Assembly (NCBI GenBank): GCA_964036315.1
Contig: OZ038517.1
Span: 17,735,713 to 17,799,712 of the forward strand
Source of the DNA: Acanthosepion esculentum
Taxonomy: Eukaryota; Mollusca; Cephalopoda; Sepiida; Sepiidae
Direction of reading: 5' to 3'
Length of the DNA stretch: 64,000 bases
Shown here: one piece after another, positions 21,561 through 31,022 of the stretch
How positions within the stretch are numbered: position 1 is the stretch's first letter
Layout: every line of letters starts with the position of its first letter
Notes under the pieces: generated by a model
The model's database searches: none
The model's input: the letters and a program-made list of their open reading frames with translations, nothing else
What the model was told of the DNA's origin: nothing
Position numbers and translations under genes: made by a program

Positions 21561-21631
21561 AAAAAAAAAAAAAAAAATTTTTCTCAATGGTAGAACGGTG
21601 AGGGGAAAAAAAGTATATTTATTCATAGATA

Positions 21632-22255
21632 CAGGGGTTCGACAAAATAATTGGAACAGGTGCAAATTCCACTCCTATATTTCAAGACATATTATATTAA
21701 GAACTTTAACTAAAACTTCGTAATTGCAGGTTATATTTGTTGTAAATACGTTTATTAATCTAATTTACTGTCTTTGGCTTATTTATTTTTAGAATTTAAT
21801 TAAATTTAAGCTAAATTCATCAGACTACTGCGGCCAAAGTGACTGCTGAGTTAAATAATCATCTGAATAGTCCAGTTTCTACTAAAACTGTTCGTCGTGA
21901 GCTCCATAAGTCTGCATATCATGGAAGAGCGACTGTAAGGAAACCTCTTCTCTCCACTCGCAACATTCAAAAGAGGTTGAAGTGGTGCAGAGATCACAAT
22001 GCCTGGTCTGCAGACCAATGGAAGCAAGTCATATTCTCAGACGAGTCCAGTTTTTCTCTTTTCCCAACTTCAAGGCGAGTTTATGTGTGGAGGCAGCCCA
22101 CAGAAGCTTACAACCCTGACTGCCTTCTTCCAACAGTGAAGTATGGAGGTGGATCAGTGATAGTTTGGGCCGCCATATCATGGAAGGAGGACTAACTCTA
22201 TATTAAATAAATCTTCTTTGAATTTAACAAGTGTTTCAATTATTTTGTCCAACGC

Positions 22256-22258
<3 letters not shown>
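21632..22258 (+). mobile_element. Tc1-like transposon, internally deleted (627 bp)
   Basis: The left end caggggttcgacaaaataat mirrors the right end, attattttgtccaacgcctg, and both are bounded by TA. Full Tc1 elements are about 1.6 kb, so roughly 1 kb is missing. Both ends are preserved, making this a plausible non-autonomous derivative. Confidence 0.85.
21839..22195 (+). pseudogene. Tc1 transposase, truncated
   Basis: The 118-codon frame covers the end of the DNA-binding domain (STKTVRRELHKSAYHGR) and the beginning of the catalytic domain: KRLKWCRDH, then VIFSDESSFSLFPTSRRVYV containing the first catalytic Asp, then KYGGGSVIVWAAISW. The reading frame stops just after SWKED. The second Asp and the final acidic residue are missing because of the internal deletion. 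The first helix-turn-helix upstream of 21839 is also lost. No transposition activity is expected in cis. Confidence 0.9.

Positions 22259-22336
<78 letters not shown>
22258..22336. repeat. (TA)n then (TG)n microsatellite
   Basis: TA 22258-22322 then a short TG run. Confidence 0.95.
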
Positions 22337-22448
22337 AAGAAATGTATGTAGTCTTAAAGTGCGCTATATTTATGGGATAAAAGGCTCGATATTAGAGATA
22401 TAGCGTGTGTAAATATAAAAGTGAACATAGAAGTCAACACGTAGAGGC

Positions 22449-22481
22449 GACAGTCTGTTTCATGTTAGATGCAATCGTCAG
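22449..22481 (-). ncRNA. Hammerhead-like motif, family B (minus arm)
   Basis: Mirror image of the plus-strand motif: CTGACGA (complement of 22475-22481), then a GCATCTAAC helix II that is slightly weakened, GAAA, ACAG/CTGT helix III and GTC. Confidence 0.45.
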
Positions 22482-22520
22482 GCCTGACGATTGCATCTAG
22501 CATGAAACAGACTGTCGCCT
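22480..22520 (+). ncRNA. Hammerhead-like motif, family B (best copy)
   Basis: Helix I AGGC (22480-22483) pairs with GCCT (22517-22520). Core CTGACGA (22484-22490). Helix II TGC/GCA (22492-22502) with a T spacer on both sides. GAAA (22504-22507). Helix III ACAG (22507-22510) pairs with CTGT (22512-22515) over a single-base loop. Triplet GTC (22514-22516). Every conserved base is present; the T-T mismatch at the base of helix II is the only deviation. It shares its helix I bases with the mirrored copy, so the two would compete for folding. Confidence 0.5.
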
Positions 22521-22549
22521 CTAAGTGTTGACTTCTATGTTCACTTTTA

Positions 22550-22554
<5 letters not shown>

Positions 22555-22616
<62 letters not shown>

Positions 22617-22617
22617 G

Positions 22618-22664
<47 letters not shown>
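22555..22664. repeat. (TA)n microsatellite with gtacatac interruptions
   Basis: TA runs interrupted by a small palindrome gtatgtacatac. Confidence 0.95.
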
Positions 22665-22667
<3 letters not shown>

Positions 22668-22774
22668 GAAATGGACAAAGTCCGACAATTATTTTTAAGA
22701 CATTTTATGTTTATACATTCTTTTTATACTTAAATATTTGTATCTATAAAAAAAATGTATAAACCTAAAAATGT

Positions 22775-22785
<11 letters not shown>
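22665..22785. repeat. SINE A tail fold-back fragment
   Basis: tgaaatggacaaagtccgac, then agacattttatgtttatac, is followed within 60 bp by its reverse complement (tataaacctaaaaatgtct). It is a small fold-back built only from the 3' tail of SINE A. Confidence 0.65.

Positions 22786-22853
<68 letters not shown>
22786..22853. repeat. (TA)n microsatellite
   Basis: Pure TA run. Confidence 0.97.
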
Positions 22854-22856
<3 letters not shown>

Positions 22857-22969
22857 TGGGAGTTATGACATTATGTAAAGTAATTGACTTCCTTTGTTAA
22901 AAAATAATGAATAGTAGTACTCAGTTTCTGGAGCCTTCCAGAACTTTTCTAGAACCTAACAAAACTAAT

Positions 22970-23010
22970 TTAGCCCGATTAAGTCCTAAAGGACGAAACG
23001 CGACACAAGA
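22970..23010 (+). ncRNA. Hammerhead-like motif, inactive
   Basis: AGTCC-TAAA-GGAC followed by GAAACGCG copies the helix II and GAAA of the 6.5-kb ribozyme. The preceding core reads CCGATTA instead of CUGANGA (two conserved bases changed), so it should not cleave. Confidence 0.3.
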
Positions 23011-23059
23011 AAATGTTTTTCACTTTATCATACATTTTTACCCAATATATATCATAATC

Positions 23060-23062
<3 letters not shown>

Positions 23063-23134
<72 letters not shown>

Positions 23135-23163
23135 TATTATTATTATTATTATTATTATTATTT
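23063..23163. repeat. (TA)n then (ATT)n microsatellites
   Basis: TA 23063-23130 followed by about 10 units of ATT. Confidence 0.97.
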
Positions 23164-23312
23164 TCATTATTTATTAAAGAATATCAAATACTTAAAATTC
23201 TAAGTGTTTAAGATTCTTTAGTTAATAATAATTTTGCTGTCTTTTGAAATAGAGCTCTTCCTGGATCTATATCCTCCTGGAAATTCCATACGATTACCAT
23301 ATTGTATTATTA

Positions 23313-23316
<4 letters not shown>

Positions 23317-23387
<71 letters not shown>

Positions 23388-23403
23388 ATATTGTATTATT
23401 ACT

Positions 23404-23468
<65 letters not shown>
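23317..23468. repeat. Two (TA)n runs flanking a duplicated segment
   Basis: accatattgtattattactat occurs before the first run and between the two runs, so a unit of about 90 bp comprising that segment plus a TA run has been tandemly duplicated. Confidence 0.9.
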
Positions 23469-23470
<2 letters not shown>

Positions 23471-23742
23471 TGGGGCCCTCAATATCTGTGCTAGCACGAA
23501 GGCACAAGTCATCGTGGCTGAGGGCGTGAGCGTGCTAGCCTTGTTCAAATTGTTGAACACGCTAGATAACAAGCTCTCTCTACCAGAAACTATAACTTAG
23601 GTTTGCTCAGCATAGTTGCAGTCTTAAACACAATTTGGCTCTGTGGGTGTTGAATAAACACAAATGTGCCTGAGCGAGCGTCTCCCATAGGGATTGGCTA
23701 GCCGCCCTAGTAGATGGGTATCCTCGAATACGAGTGGCGAGC

Positions 23743-23858
<116 letters not shown>

Positions 23859-24189
23859 GTAGATGCTTAATCTAATTAGTGTCGAGAGGCGCTGGCCTAA
23901 AATCACTGAATAATGTCAATATTTCAGATAACTCAACGTAAACAAAAACCAAGAGTATTACAATGTTCTTTTCTCAGGGGTAGGAATCCATAGTCTGGGT
24001 TGGGTTGGCATCGCCCTTAGTTGCCAATTTAATGTCAATGGCAGTCTGTCTTTTTTTTTTTTTAATTATATTTCAGCGCACGAGACTTGCATTGAGGAAA
24101 GGCAAATACTGTTTCTCTCTATGTGTCCTTGATATATTTGGGCAGGATATGAGAATCCTTCAGAATCTATCCTGGCAAGAAAGGGGGTG

Positions 24190-25530
24190 AAAGGAAAGGA
24201 TGTGATTTTACACCAGATTTATTCAACCTACACATGGAAGCGATTCTTAGTGAGCTAGAAGTCCTAACAGGATTTTTTTATTGACGGCCACAATCTTAAC
24301 AACATAAGATATGCAGATGAAACAATGCTGACAGCAAACACAGAAAGGAAAATGCAAGAACTGCTACAGAAGCCAGTGAAGGAAAGCGGGAAGAAAGGAC
24401 TAAACAACAACTGCAAGAAAACTGAATACTTGGTTGCTAGCAAAAGGACAGCCCAAAATGCAAATTACAAACCGGGGATGGCAAAATCAAACAAGCACAA
24501 CAATTTAAATATCTGCGAAGTATTTAAATAGAAGGTAGAAAGTTTGACACTGAAAGCCGAAGGAGCATTGGAATACCGAAAGATGTCTTCCAAAAGCTAA
24601 GCAAAGTAATCAGTAACAGGAAAATGTAATTAAAAACAAAGAAATAAGTACTGAACTGTTAAGTAATACCGGTCCTCCAATATTACTGTGAAGAAGAGAC
24701 TTGAATAGGTAAAGGTGTGGTTCTATAGAAGGATGTTGTGGATACGATAAACCAAACATGTGAGCAACGACGAAGTATTAGAAAAATATGGAAACAAAAA
24801 GGACACTTATACTTAACATGAGGAAGAGACAGCTGAAAATTCTGGGGCAGATAATGAGGAAAGAGGGCTTGGAAAATGGGATACTCACAGGACAGACTGA
24901 AGGTAAGACGGACAGAGGAAAACAATGCATAACCTACATAATGAGGAAAGAGGGTTTGGAAAATGTGATACTCACAAGACAGACTGAAGGTAAGGCGGAC
25001 AGAGGAAAACAATGCATAACCTACATAATGAGGAAAGAGGGCTTGGAAAATGTTATACTCACAGGACAGACTGAAGGTAAGGCGGACAGAGGAAAACAAT
25101 GCATAACCTACATAATGAGGAAAGAGGGCTTGGAAAATGTGATACTCACAGGACAGACTGAAGGTAAGGCGGACAGAGGAAAACAATGCATAACCTACAT
25201 AATGAGGAAAGAGGGCTTGGAAAATGTGATACTCACAAGACAGACTGAAGGTAAGGCGGACAGAGGAAAATAATGCATAACGTACATAATGAGGAAAGAG
25301 GGCTTGGAAAATGTGATACTCACAGGACAGACTGAAGACAAGACGGACAGAGGAAAACAATGCATAACCTACCTAGAGAGCTTTGGTAAATGGATGGCGG
25401 AACAAGGTTTAGAAGCGATAGCAAAAATAGAAAATTTCTTAAGCGCTACAAAGGAAATTGTGGAGAGCTATGATCACCAATGTCCTGAAGGGACACGGCA
25501 CATAGAAGAAAGAGAAGAATGAGCTTGAGT
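24190..25530 (+). pseudogene. LINE reverse transcriptase remnant with YADE active site
   Basis: Plus-strand pieces in order are FTPDLFNLHMEAILSE (about 24210), HNLNNIRYADETMLTA (about 24290-24336), then NNNCKKTEYLVASKR, then FYRRMLW..TKHVSNDEVLEK (about 24720-24790), RKRQLKILGQIMRKEGLEN and finally GKWMAEQGLEAIAK (about 25387-25430). This is the standard order of a LINE reverse-transcriptase domain and C-terminal region. The catalytic YADD is YADE here, losing the second Asp. The frame is broken by several shifts, and the C-terminal part is expanded by an 87-bp tandem repeat. No 5' ORF or endonuclease is visible upstream. Confidence 0.8.
24846..25372 (+). repeat. 87-bp in-frame tandem repeat, six units
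   Basis: ATGAGGAAAGAGGGCTTGG begins at 24853, 24940, 25027, 25114, 25201 and 25288, exactly 87 bp (29 codons) apart. Units are nearly identical, each encoding IMRKEGLEN, ILT.QTEGKADRGK and QCITY. The repeat is a recent expansion of a single segment of the LINE C-terminal region. A TAA replaces one codon near 25270, splitting the frame. Confidence 0.97.
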
Positions 25531-26000
25531 CAATGGACGGCAGAATAAAGTTTAGGAGAGATAACAAAAAGATCAAATTTATTAAGAGCTACAAAGGAGA
25601 GGAAAGTGTGGAGAGTCATGTTCGCCTCCGTCCTGAAGAGACACGGCACATAGATGAAGAACGAGCTGCTGTAAATTGATGACAGAAAAGGGTTTAGGAA
25701 AGATAACAAAGAGACAAAATTTATTAAGAGTTACAAATGACAGGAAATTGTGGAGAGTCATGATCGGCTCCGTACTGATGGGACACGGCACATAGAAGAA
25801 GAAGGAGTAAAAGAATGAGCTTGAGTCAATGGATGGCGGAATAAAGTTTAGAAGAGATAACAAAAAGATCAAATTTATTAAGAGCTACAAAGGACAGGAA
25901 ACTGTGGAGAGCCATGATCACCTACGTTCTGAAGGGTCACGGCGCATAGAAGAATGTGCTTGAGTAAATGGATCACGGAACAACGTTTAGAAGATCTAAG
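25531..26000 (+). repeat. Tandem LINE 3'-end units (about 150 bp)
   Basis: Three to four diverged units carry aagagctacaaaggacagga, then ttgtggagagtcatgatc, then gggacacggcacatagaaga. They correspond to the ATK..LWR.M...VL.RHGT-stop end of the LINE; a single related copy lies at 62648-62730. Confidence 0.8.
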
Positions 26001-26149
26001 AAAATGACCAAATTCATATTATTTTGTTAATCACATCAAGGCTCTCCGTCCTTCATCGAGAGGGGGAGGCATATTGATCTGGGTAACCCTCAGGTAATTA
26101 CGAACTGTTTTATTTAAGCTAATGCCCCTGTCCAGGGATATCTCATCCA

Positions 26150-26400
26150 GTTCTTATTTTGTACTGTTTAGTTATCGCTCGTCCGCTCCTACTGAGTGCA
26201 AGTACACACAGCCCGAACCAAGGATTGAACTCCCAACAACTATCGGACCAAATTCACAAACCAACACTTTTACCCACTAGGCCACCGTCTCATAGTACAC
26301 CTCGCCGTTATAAACATGATCGCTTACATTTAAATTCATAAATATTGGTTGTTTCTACAGGTGTCCGTAGTTTAGTAATGATCGTTTATACTTGAGACTG
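26150..26400 (-). repeat. tRNA-headed SINE, family D
   Basis: The reverse complement contains gtggcctagtgggtaaaag (A box) and gggagttcaatccttgg (B box), followed by a short tail resembling gtgtatacttgagtctgta found in copies at 27.3 kb. Confidence 0.6.
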
Positions 26401-26560
26401 TATAAAGGTGCAAGAACTGTACTAAGCAATATCAGTCCTATATGGCTGTGAATGCTGGTCAATCTGCTCATAGATGCAGTAGAGACATTGATCAACAGAA
26501 GTATGCTTAGAATACCATAGACCGATCATGAGAGCAACGACATAGATGAAAAAAAAGGAC
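26395..26560 (+). pseudogene. LINE reverse-transcriptase fragment
   Basis: The stretch around cagtcctatatggctgtgaatg, then gaagtatgcttagaatacc and agaccgatcatgagagcaacga, corresponds to the YRRMLRIPWTDHVSN part of the LINE at 24.7 kb, with stops in all frames. Confidence 0.5.
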
Positions 26561-26652
26561 ACAATATCTGTCTATATCTCTGAGATGAGGTATTATGATT
26601 ACTTGTATTATTTACATTGTTTGAACTGATATCCTCATTTTCATTGCCATAT

Positions 26653-26696
26653 TCACAACGTTTTGGCGAATGTATGCTCCGGCCATCATCAGGTGA
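26653..26696 (-). ncRNA. Hammerhead-like motif, family D (GAAA mutated)
   Basis: Core CTGATGA (complement of 26686-26692), helix I TCAC/GTGA, and AAAA instead of GAAA. Probably inactive. Confidence 0.35.
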
Positions 26697-26902
26697 TTGG
26701 ATCTCTGAGATGAGATATTATGATTAACTGTATTATTTACATTATTCGGACTGTTAACCTCATCTTCATTACCATATTCCCAACGTTTCAGCCGTTGTAC
26801 GCTTCGCCCTTTTGCAAGTGATTGGATCTCTCAGATGAGGTATTATGATTACTTGTATTATTTACATTATTCGGACTGTTATCCTCATCTTCATTGTCAT
26901 AT

Positions 26903-26946
26903 TCACAACGTTTCGGCCGTTGTACTCTCCAGCTTTCTTCAGGTGA
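26903..26946 (-). ncRNA. Hammerhead-like motif, family D (best copy)
   Basis: Minus strand: helix I TCAC (26946-26943) with GTGA (26906-26903); core CTGAAGA (26942-26936); helix II closed by GCTGG...CGGC-type pairs; GAAA (26914-26911); minimal helix III AC/GT without a loop; triplet GTT. It spans exactly 44 nt, like the motif at 17.1 kb. One extra base sits between the core and helix II. Confidence 0.45.
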
Positions 26947-27061
26947 TTGAATCTCTGAGATGAGGTATTATGATTACTTGTATTATTTACATTATTTGGA
27001 CTGTTATCCTCATCTTCATTGCCATATTCACAACGTTTCAGCCTTTCTACCCTCGGGCCTT

Positions 27062-27480
27062 CCACCAGGACACACGGCTCAGTGGATAAGGTCGTTGGTT
27101 AGATCCAGTGACTAAACTCAAAGAGTTGTGAATTCAGTACCAGGCCACATCAGTTGTGAACCAAAACTTGCAGATTTGAGTTAAAGGGAAATAACTGAAA
27201 CATCCGGAAGAGGTATGGCACGTGGGACTAGAACAATCTACCCGAGTGGACAAAAAGAAAAATATGCACTTTCGTCACTCAGAGGGGGGGCCTTCTTTGA
27301 TCGAACTTGTAATTACTAAGCCTAGTGTATTAAACCGTTGGTTCATGAATTTGGCGCCGTGAGTTCAATCCCTGGGCTGGGCATCAACCATGACCGTGTA
27401 TACTTGAGTCTGTAGTCTATTGATGACCGTGTATACTTGAATCTATTCACAAATAATAATATTGTATACATATATATTTA
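27062..27480 (+). repeat. Two tRNA-headed SINEs, family D, in tandem
   Basis: 27065-27250 carries cggctcagtggataaggtc (A box) and a worn B box. 27295-27440 carries taagcctagtgtattaaacc and gtgagttcaatccctgggc (good B box), followed by gtgtatacttgagtctgtag twice. Confidence 0.6.
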
Positions 27481-27614
27481 TCCCCTGGACAGTGGACGGA
27501 CAGGTACGCCTAGAAAATTTTAGAGTCAGAATGCTGAAGGTAATATCAATCAGATAAGTGGCACAATTTTACTTATATTAATCCTATATATTATAATATA
27601 CATATATTTATATA

Positions 27615-27939
27615 CAAGGTGATTGAAGAAGTAACTCCCTATTTTATGTATGAGTGGCCAGACAGGAGTCCTGACTTAACAACCTGTGACTTTTTAGGGT
27701 TGGTTAAAGGGGCAAGTCTGTTATAATAAGCCAAGACTTTGGAAGATCTTGAAGGGCGGATACAAGAAGTTATAGCTTCTATACGACAAGAGTTCCTGTT
27801 GAAATCTGTTGATTCCTAGGCGGCCCCCAAAAGTTAGAGAACTTTAAATAAAACCTCATGCTTTCCTCTCATATCCATTTCCTGTAAAAAAAAAATATAT
27901 AGGTACTTTAAAATGGGGAGATACATTTCAATCACACTG
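27615..27939 (+). mobile_element. Mariner/Tc1-class transposon remnant, 325 bp
   Basis: The left end caaggtgattgaag and right end catttcaatcacactg form a diverged terminal inverted repeat bounded by TA. Inside, plus-strand translation reads EWPDRSPDLTTCDFLGLVKG, then a TLEDLEGRIQEVIAS-like stretch and ending near RELYIK. That is the region around the third catalytic acidic residue of a mariner-class transposase. The earlier catalytic residues are deleted. Internal deletion with retained ends suggests a MITE-like derivative. Confidence 0.65.
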
Positions 27940-27949
27940 TATGTGTATA

Positions 27950-28590
27950 TATTATACATATCTTCAAATATAAGACCAGTTGCAATGTAACATCATCCAG
28001 CTGTTGCGGGCCCACCGTGTGGAGAGGTATTGAGCTTAATGGGCCGAAACCTTGCTGAAGCATGGCGCTCAGCTGAAGATTGCAGCGGGTCTGGAGCACT
28101 TGATGTGTACTTGTGTTTTAAGTATTGATCATGTATATTTGAGTTCATAAGCATTTACTCGGTACGCTGCCCTGTTTAGTTGGGGGTCATCTCTCTGCGG
28201 GGATGCAATCGGCAAATTCTAGACTTACCCTTAATCTATAAAACGTTTTATATCTCTAGTTATTTCTGTGTGGTGGGTTGTGGGGGTCCCTATGTGATGC
28301 GGCAAAAACGTTGGCGCAAGCGTTCAAGGGGGTATTTGTAATTTTCAATGAACACAGGAATTATTCCAATACGCAAAGATTTTAAACAAGAATACTTGGC
28401 ATCAGATGACCATTATATAATTGTCAGTGTGCCATAAAGAGTGTGCCATAATAAAACTGACAGTATGGAAGCTGAATTATTTGGCACCGAAAGAAGCGTT
28501 CTTCCAATGATGGGACCACACCCTGTTGGCGTTTTTGGCCATGGTCTTAGTTTCCGAAAATAATGATAGACGGTGAAGAAATGAAGACAC
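27950..28590. other. Unassigned sequence
   Basis: No gene or repeat family was recognised. Confidence 0.3.
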
Positions 28591-28591
28591 G

Positions 28592-28830
28592 GTGGAGTAG
28601 TGGTTAGAGGCTCCGATAGAGGAATTGGGGTGACAAGTTTGAATTCAAGTCGGGTTTATTGCTTTCAGTTACGTGCTAATACTCTTGAAAAAGGTATGAA
28701 TCCATCTTTTCTCATAAGCTATAGATAAATAGCAGAACAGACTGTGGCTTATGGCCTTGAATGGCAACCAGTCTAGGAGAAGGAAAAGTCAAACCTGCCT
28801 TGTAGGTCTGACCTCTTTAACTTCTGAGAG
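28592..28830 (+). repeat. tRNA-headed SINE, family E
   Basis: gtggagtagtggttagaggc (A-box region) and caagtttgaattcaagtcgg (worn B box) are followed by a body with gtggcttatggccttgaatg, then gcaaccagtctaggagaa. The reverse complement of 57060-57285 shows the same order with a better B box (gagttcgaatttcactcg). Two independent copies define the family. Confidence 0.7.
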
Positions 28831-28894
28831 GAGAGAGAAATATATCTGACTTCTAATCAAGAAATTAGTCTTAAGAAGCGGTAAAAATGAGTTT

Positions 28895-29225
28895 TTGGTT
28901 GAAAATTCTAAAATTGATTTTTTTTTTTTTAATATTTTGGGTGGGAGGGAATTCTAAAATTGATTTCTTTGTCTTTTTCTTTCTTTTTGCGGGTACTGGG
29001 GGTAAATTCTAAAATTGATTTTTGATGGAAAATTCTAAAATTGATTTTAGGGGCATTCTAAAATTGATTTTTTTTTTTTTTTTGGAGTGGGGTTGGATTC
29101 TAAAATTGATCTTTGGGAGAAATTCTAATATAGAATTCTAAAATTGATTTTCGGAGGTATTCTAAAATTGATTTTGGCGGAGGAAATCTAAAATTTATTT
29201 GGGAGTGTTCTAAAATTCATTTTTT
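28895..29225 (+). repeat. Irregular minisatellite based on attctaaaattgatttt
   Basis: About a dozen copies of ttctaaaattgattt are separated by variable T-rich or G-rich spacers. The spacers vary while the 15-bp core stays constant. Confidence 0.9.
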
Positions 29226-29375
29226 TTTGGGGGGGGGTCAAATGCAAACGACAAAGATCCACAAAAGTCTCTTGCTTATTTAAATTTTTGTTAATTACCA
29301 TCAAGGAAGAGACAAAAAAGAGTTAAACGTCTGAAAGAATTTCGCATATGCTAGTCTGTGAGGGAGTGACAGAAC

Positions 29376-30010
29376 TAATTTCACCTCGAAATAAATTTCA
29401 ACTCGGAACTAATTTAAACTCAGAACTAACTTCAACACGGAATTAATTTCAACTCGGAACTAATTTCAAGTAGGAACTAATTTTAACTCGGAATTAATTT
29501 CAACTCGGAATTAATTTCAACTCGGAACTAATTTCAACTCGGAACTAATTTAAACTCAGAACTAACTTCAACACGGAATTAATTTCAACTCGGAACTAAT
29601 TTCAAGTAGGAACTAATTTTAACTCGGAATTAATTTCAACTCGGAATTAATTTCAACTCGGAACTAATTTCAACTCGGAACTAATTTCAACTCAGAACTA
29701 ATTTCAACCCGGAATTAATTTCAACTCGGAACTTATTTCAACTAGGAACTAATTTTAACTCGGAATTAATTTCAACTCGGAACTTATTTCAACTAGGAAC
29801 TAATTTTAACTCGGAATTAATTTCAACTCGGAATTAATTTCAACTCGGAACTAATTGCACCACGGAATTAATTTCACCTCGGGACTAATTGCAGCTAGGA
29901 ATTAATTTCAACTCGGAACTAATTTCAACTTGGGATTGATTTCTCCTCGTAATTAATTTCAACTCAGAACATATTTCACATCGGAACACATTTCATCTCA
30001 GAACAAATTT
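29376..30010 (+). repeat. 17-bp minisatellite (aactcggaactaatttc)
   Basis: More than 30 tandem units with variants (cggaattaatttcaact, aggaactaattttaact). A block of about 130 bp (aactcagaactaacttcaac...) is itself duplicated around 29410 and 29540, so there is higher-order structure. Confidence 0.97.
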
Positions 30011-30021
30011 CAACACGATTT

Positions 30022-30045
30022 AAAAACCCTAACCGTAACCCTAAG
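30022..30045. repeat. Short telomere-like tract
   Basis: aaccctaaccgtaaccctaa is a degenerate run of the CCCTAA type between the forward 17-bp array and its inverted continuation. Confidence 0.5.
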
Positions 30046-30051
30046 CCTTAG

Positions 30052-30125
30052 TTGCGAGGTGAAATTTGTTCGAAGTTGAAATTAGTTCCGAGTTTAAATT
30101 AATTCTGAGGTGAAATTAATTCTGC
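30052..30125 (-). repeat. Inverted copy of the 17-bp minisatellite
   Basis: gaagttgaaattagttccga, then gtttaaattaattctgaggt, is the reverse complement of the array at 29376-30010, so the array switches orientation around the telomere-like tract. Confidence 0.85.
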
Positions 30126-30329
30126 ACCATTTATGAGGAGCCCCTTAGTTGTCCTAGCATCGAAATAAATACAAGGAAGCCGTTATGATGAAATAAAAAA
30201 AAGAAATGACGGCATCAACGATAGCTGTAACAAAAAGAGAAAAGCTTCTGTGTGTGCAGTCAAGCATGAGATACTGCAGCTGCACTCGTTAGCAGTCAGT
30301 TTAGGTTTAAGACTCCAAGTTTTTCGACA

Positions 30330-30480
30330 GAGACAGCCTAGTGGATTAAGGCTTTCGTTCGTAACTTTGGTGACACAGTAATTGTGAGATCAATCCCTGG
30401 GCCGAGTTATGTGCTCTGAGCAGTACGAAAATATGACGAGATATCCCTAGATATGGGCATTGAAGAGAAAATAGTTTACT
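30330..30480 (+). repeat. tRNA-headed SINE, family D
   Basis: cagcctagtggattaaggc (A box) and gtgagatcaatccctgggc (B box), followed by tgtgctctgagcagta. Confidence 0.6.
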
Positions 30481-30534
30481 CAGTAGAGGGTTCGATTCAT
30501 AACTCCCTGTAGTTAACAGGATCGATAGACACCT

Positions 30535-30590
30535 GATGAAAGCAAGACGAGGCCAATCGTCCGAATGTAAATAGTGTAAGTCATGATAAC
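30535..30590 (+). ncRNA. Hammerhead-like motif, family D relic
   Basis: cacCTGATGAAAGC and atcgtcCGAAtg retain the core and part of GAAA, followed by the family tail gtaaatagtgtaag. GAAA has become GAAT. Confidence 0.25.
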
Positions 30591-30778
30591 TTCAGAAATT
30601 CAGACAAAAAATTTTAAAAAGTACCTTGCTTGGTTCATTGAGTGTCGCTGATTTGGTTCTACTTGCCAAAAAAGTTATGAGAAATACTTTAAAAAAGAGA
30701 AGCTTGAATAGATGTGGAAAGATGATGACTAATATAGAGCCGTTAATGTGCCATATTATCGAATATATAATCACAAAT

Positions 30779-31022
30779 CAAGTGGCCGAACGGTTAAGGC
30801 ACGTCACGCGAAATGACGGTTCCGTATAGGATACAGATTTGATTCCTGTCGGAGAACGAAAATTTTCTATGAAAATTTCTTGGACATTCAGGCCAGTAAA
30901 TGTTATTTAATACTGTTTATTATAAAACAGAGCATTTGCTTAAATACTTGTATCTATAAAAAGAACGTTAAACATATCATAAATGTCTTTAAATAAATTG
31001 TCGGACTTTGTCCAATTCAAAA
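30779..31022 (+). repeat. tRNA-headed SINE, family A (first of tandem pair)
   Basis: Head from gtggccgaacggttaagg (30782), B box GATTTGATTCC with two changes from consensus, body ccagtaaatgttatttaata, tail gtcggactttgtccaattc. Confidence 0.8.

Larger units (their letters stand above)
22411..22554. repeat. Palindromic pair of family-B hammerhead repeats
   Basis: The arms (about 72 bp each) are nearly perfect reverse complements with centre at 22482/22483 and no loop. Each arm contains one family-B hammerhead-like unit plus its 3' flank (gttgacttctatgttcactt). The left flank 22336-22410 matches 49674-49737, showing the repeat unit is longer than the palindrome. Confidence 0.85.
26578..27077 (-). 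repeat. 125-bp tandem repeat with hammerhead-like cores, four units
   Basis: ctctgagatgag (or ctctcagatgag) starts at 26578, 26703, 26828 and 26953, exactly 125 bp apart. Each unit reads, on the minus strand, CTGANGA-like core, helix II, GAAACGTTGTGAATATG and a conserved tail (gaggataacagtccgaataa). Single diverged copies lie at 47.9 and 50.4 kb. Tandem monomers carrying one hammerhead each resemble known hammerhead satellites and retrozyme arrays. Confidence 0.85.

Noticed and set aside
24683..25360. 225-codon minus-strand frame of repeated LFPHYVGYALFSS units
   Set aside because: It is the antisense shadow of the 87-bp repeat; the sense strand matches the LINE reverse transcriptase.
30022..30045. 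True telomere or chromosome end
   Set aside because: Only three to four degenerate units occur, in the middle of other repeats.
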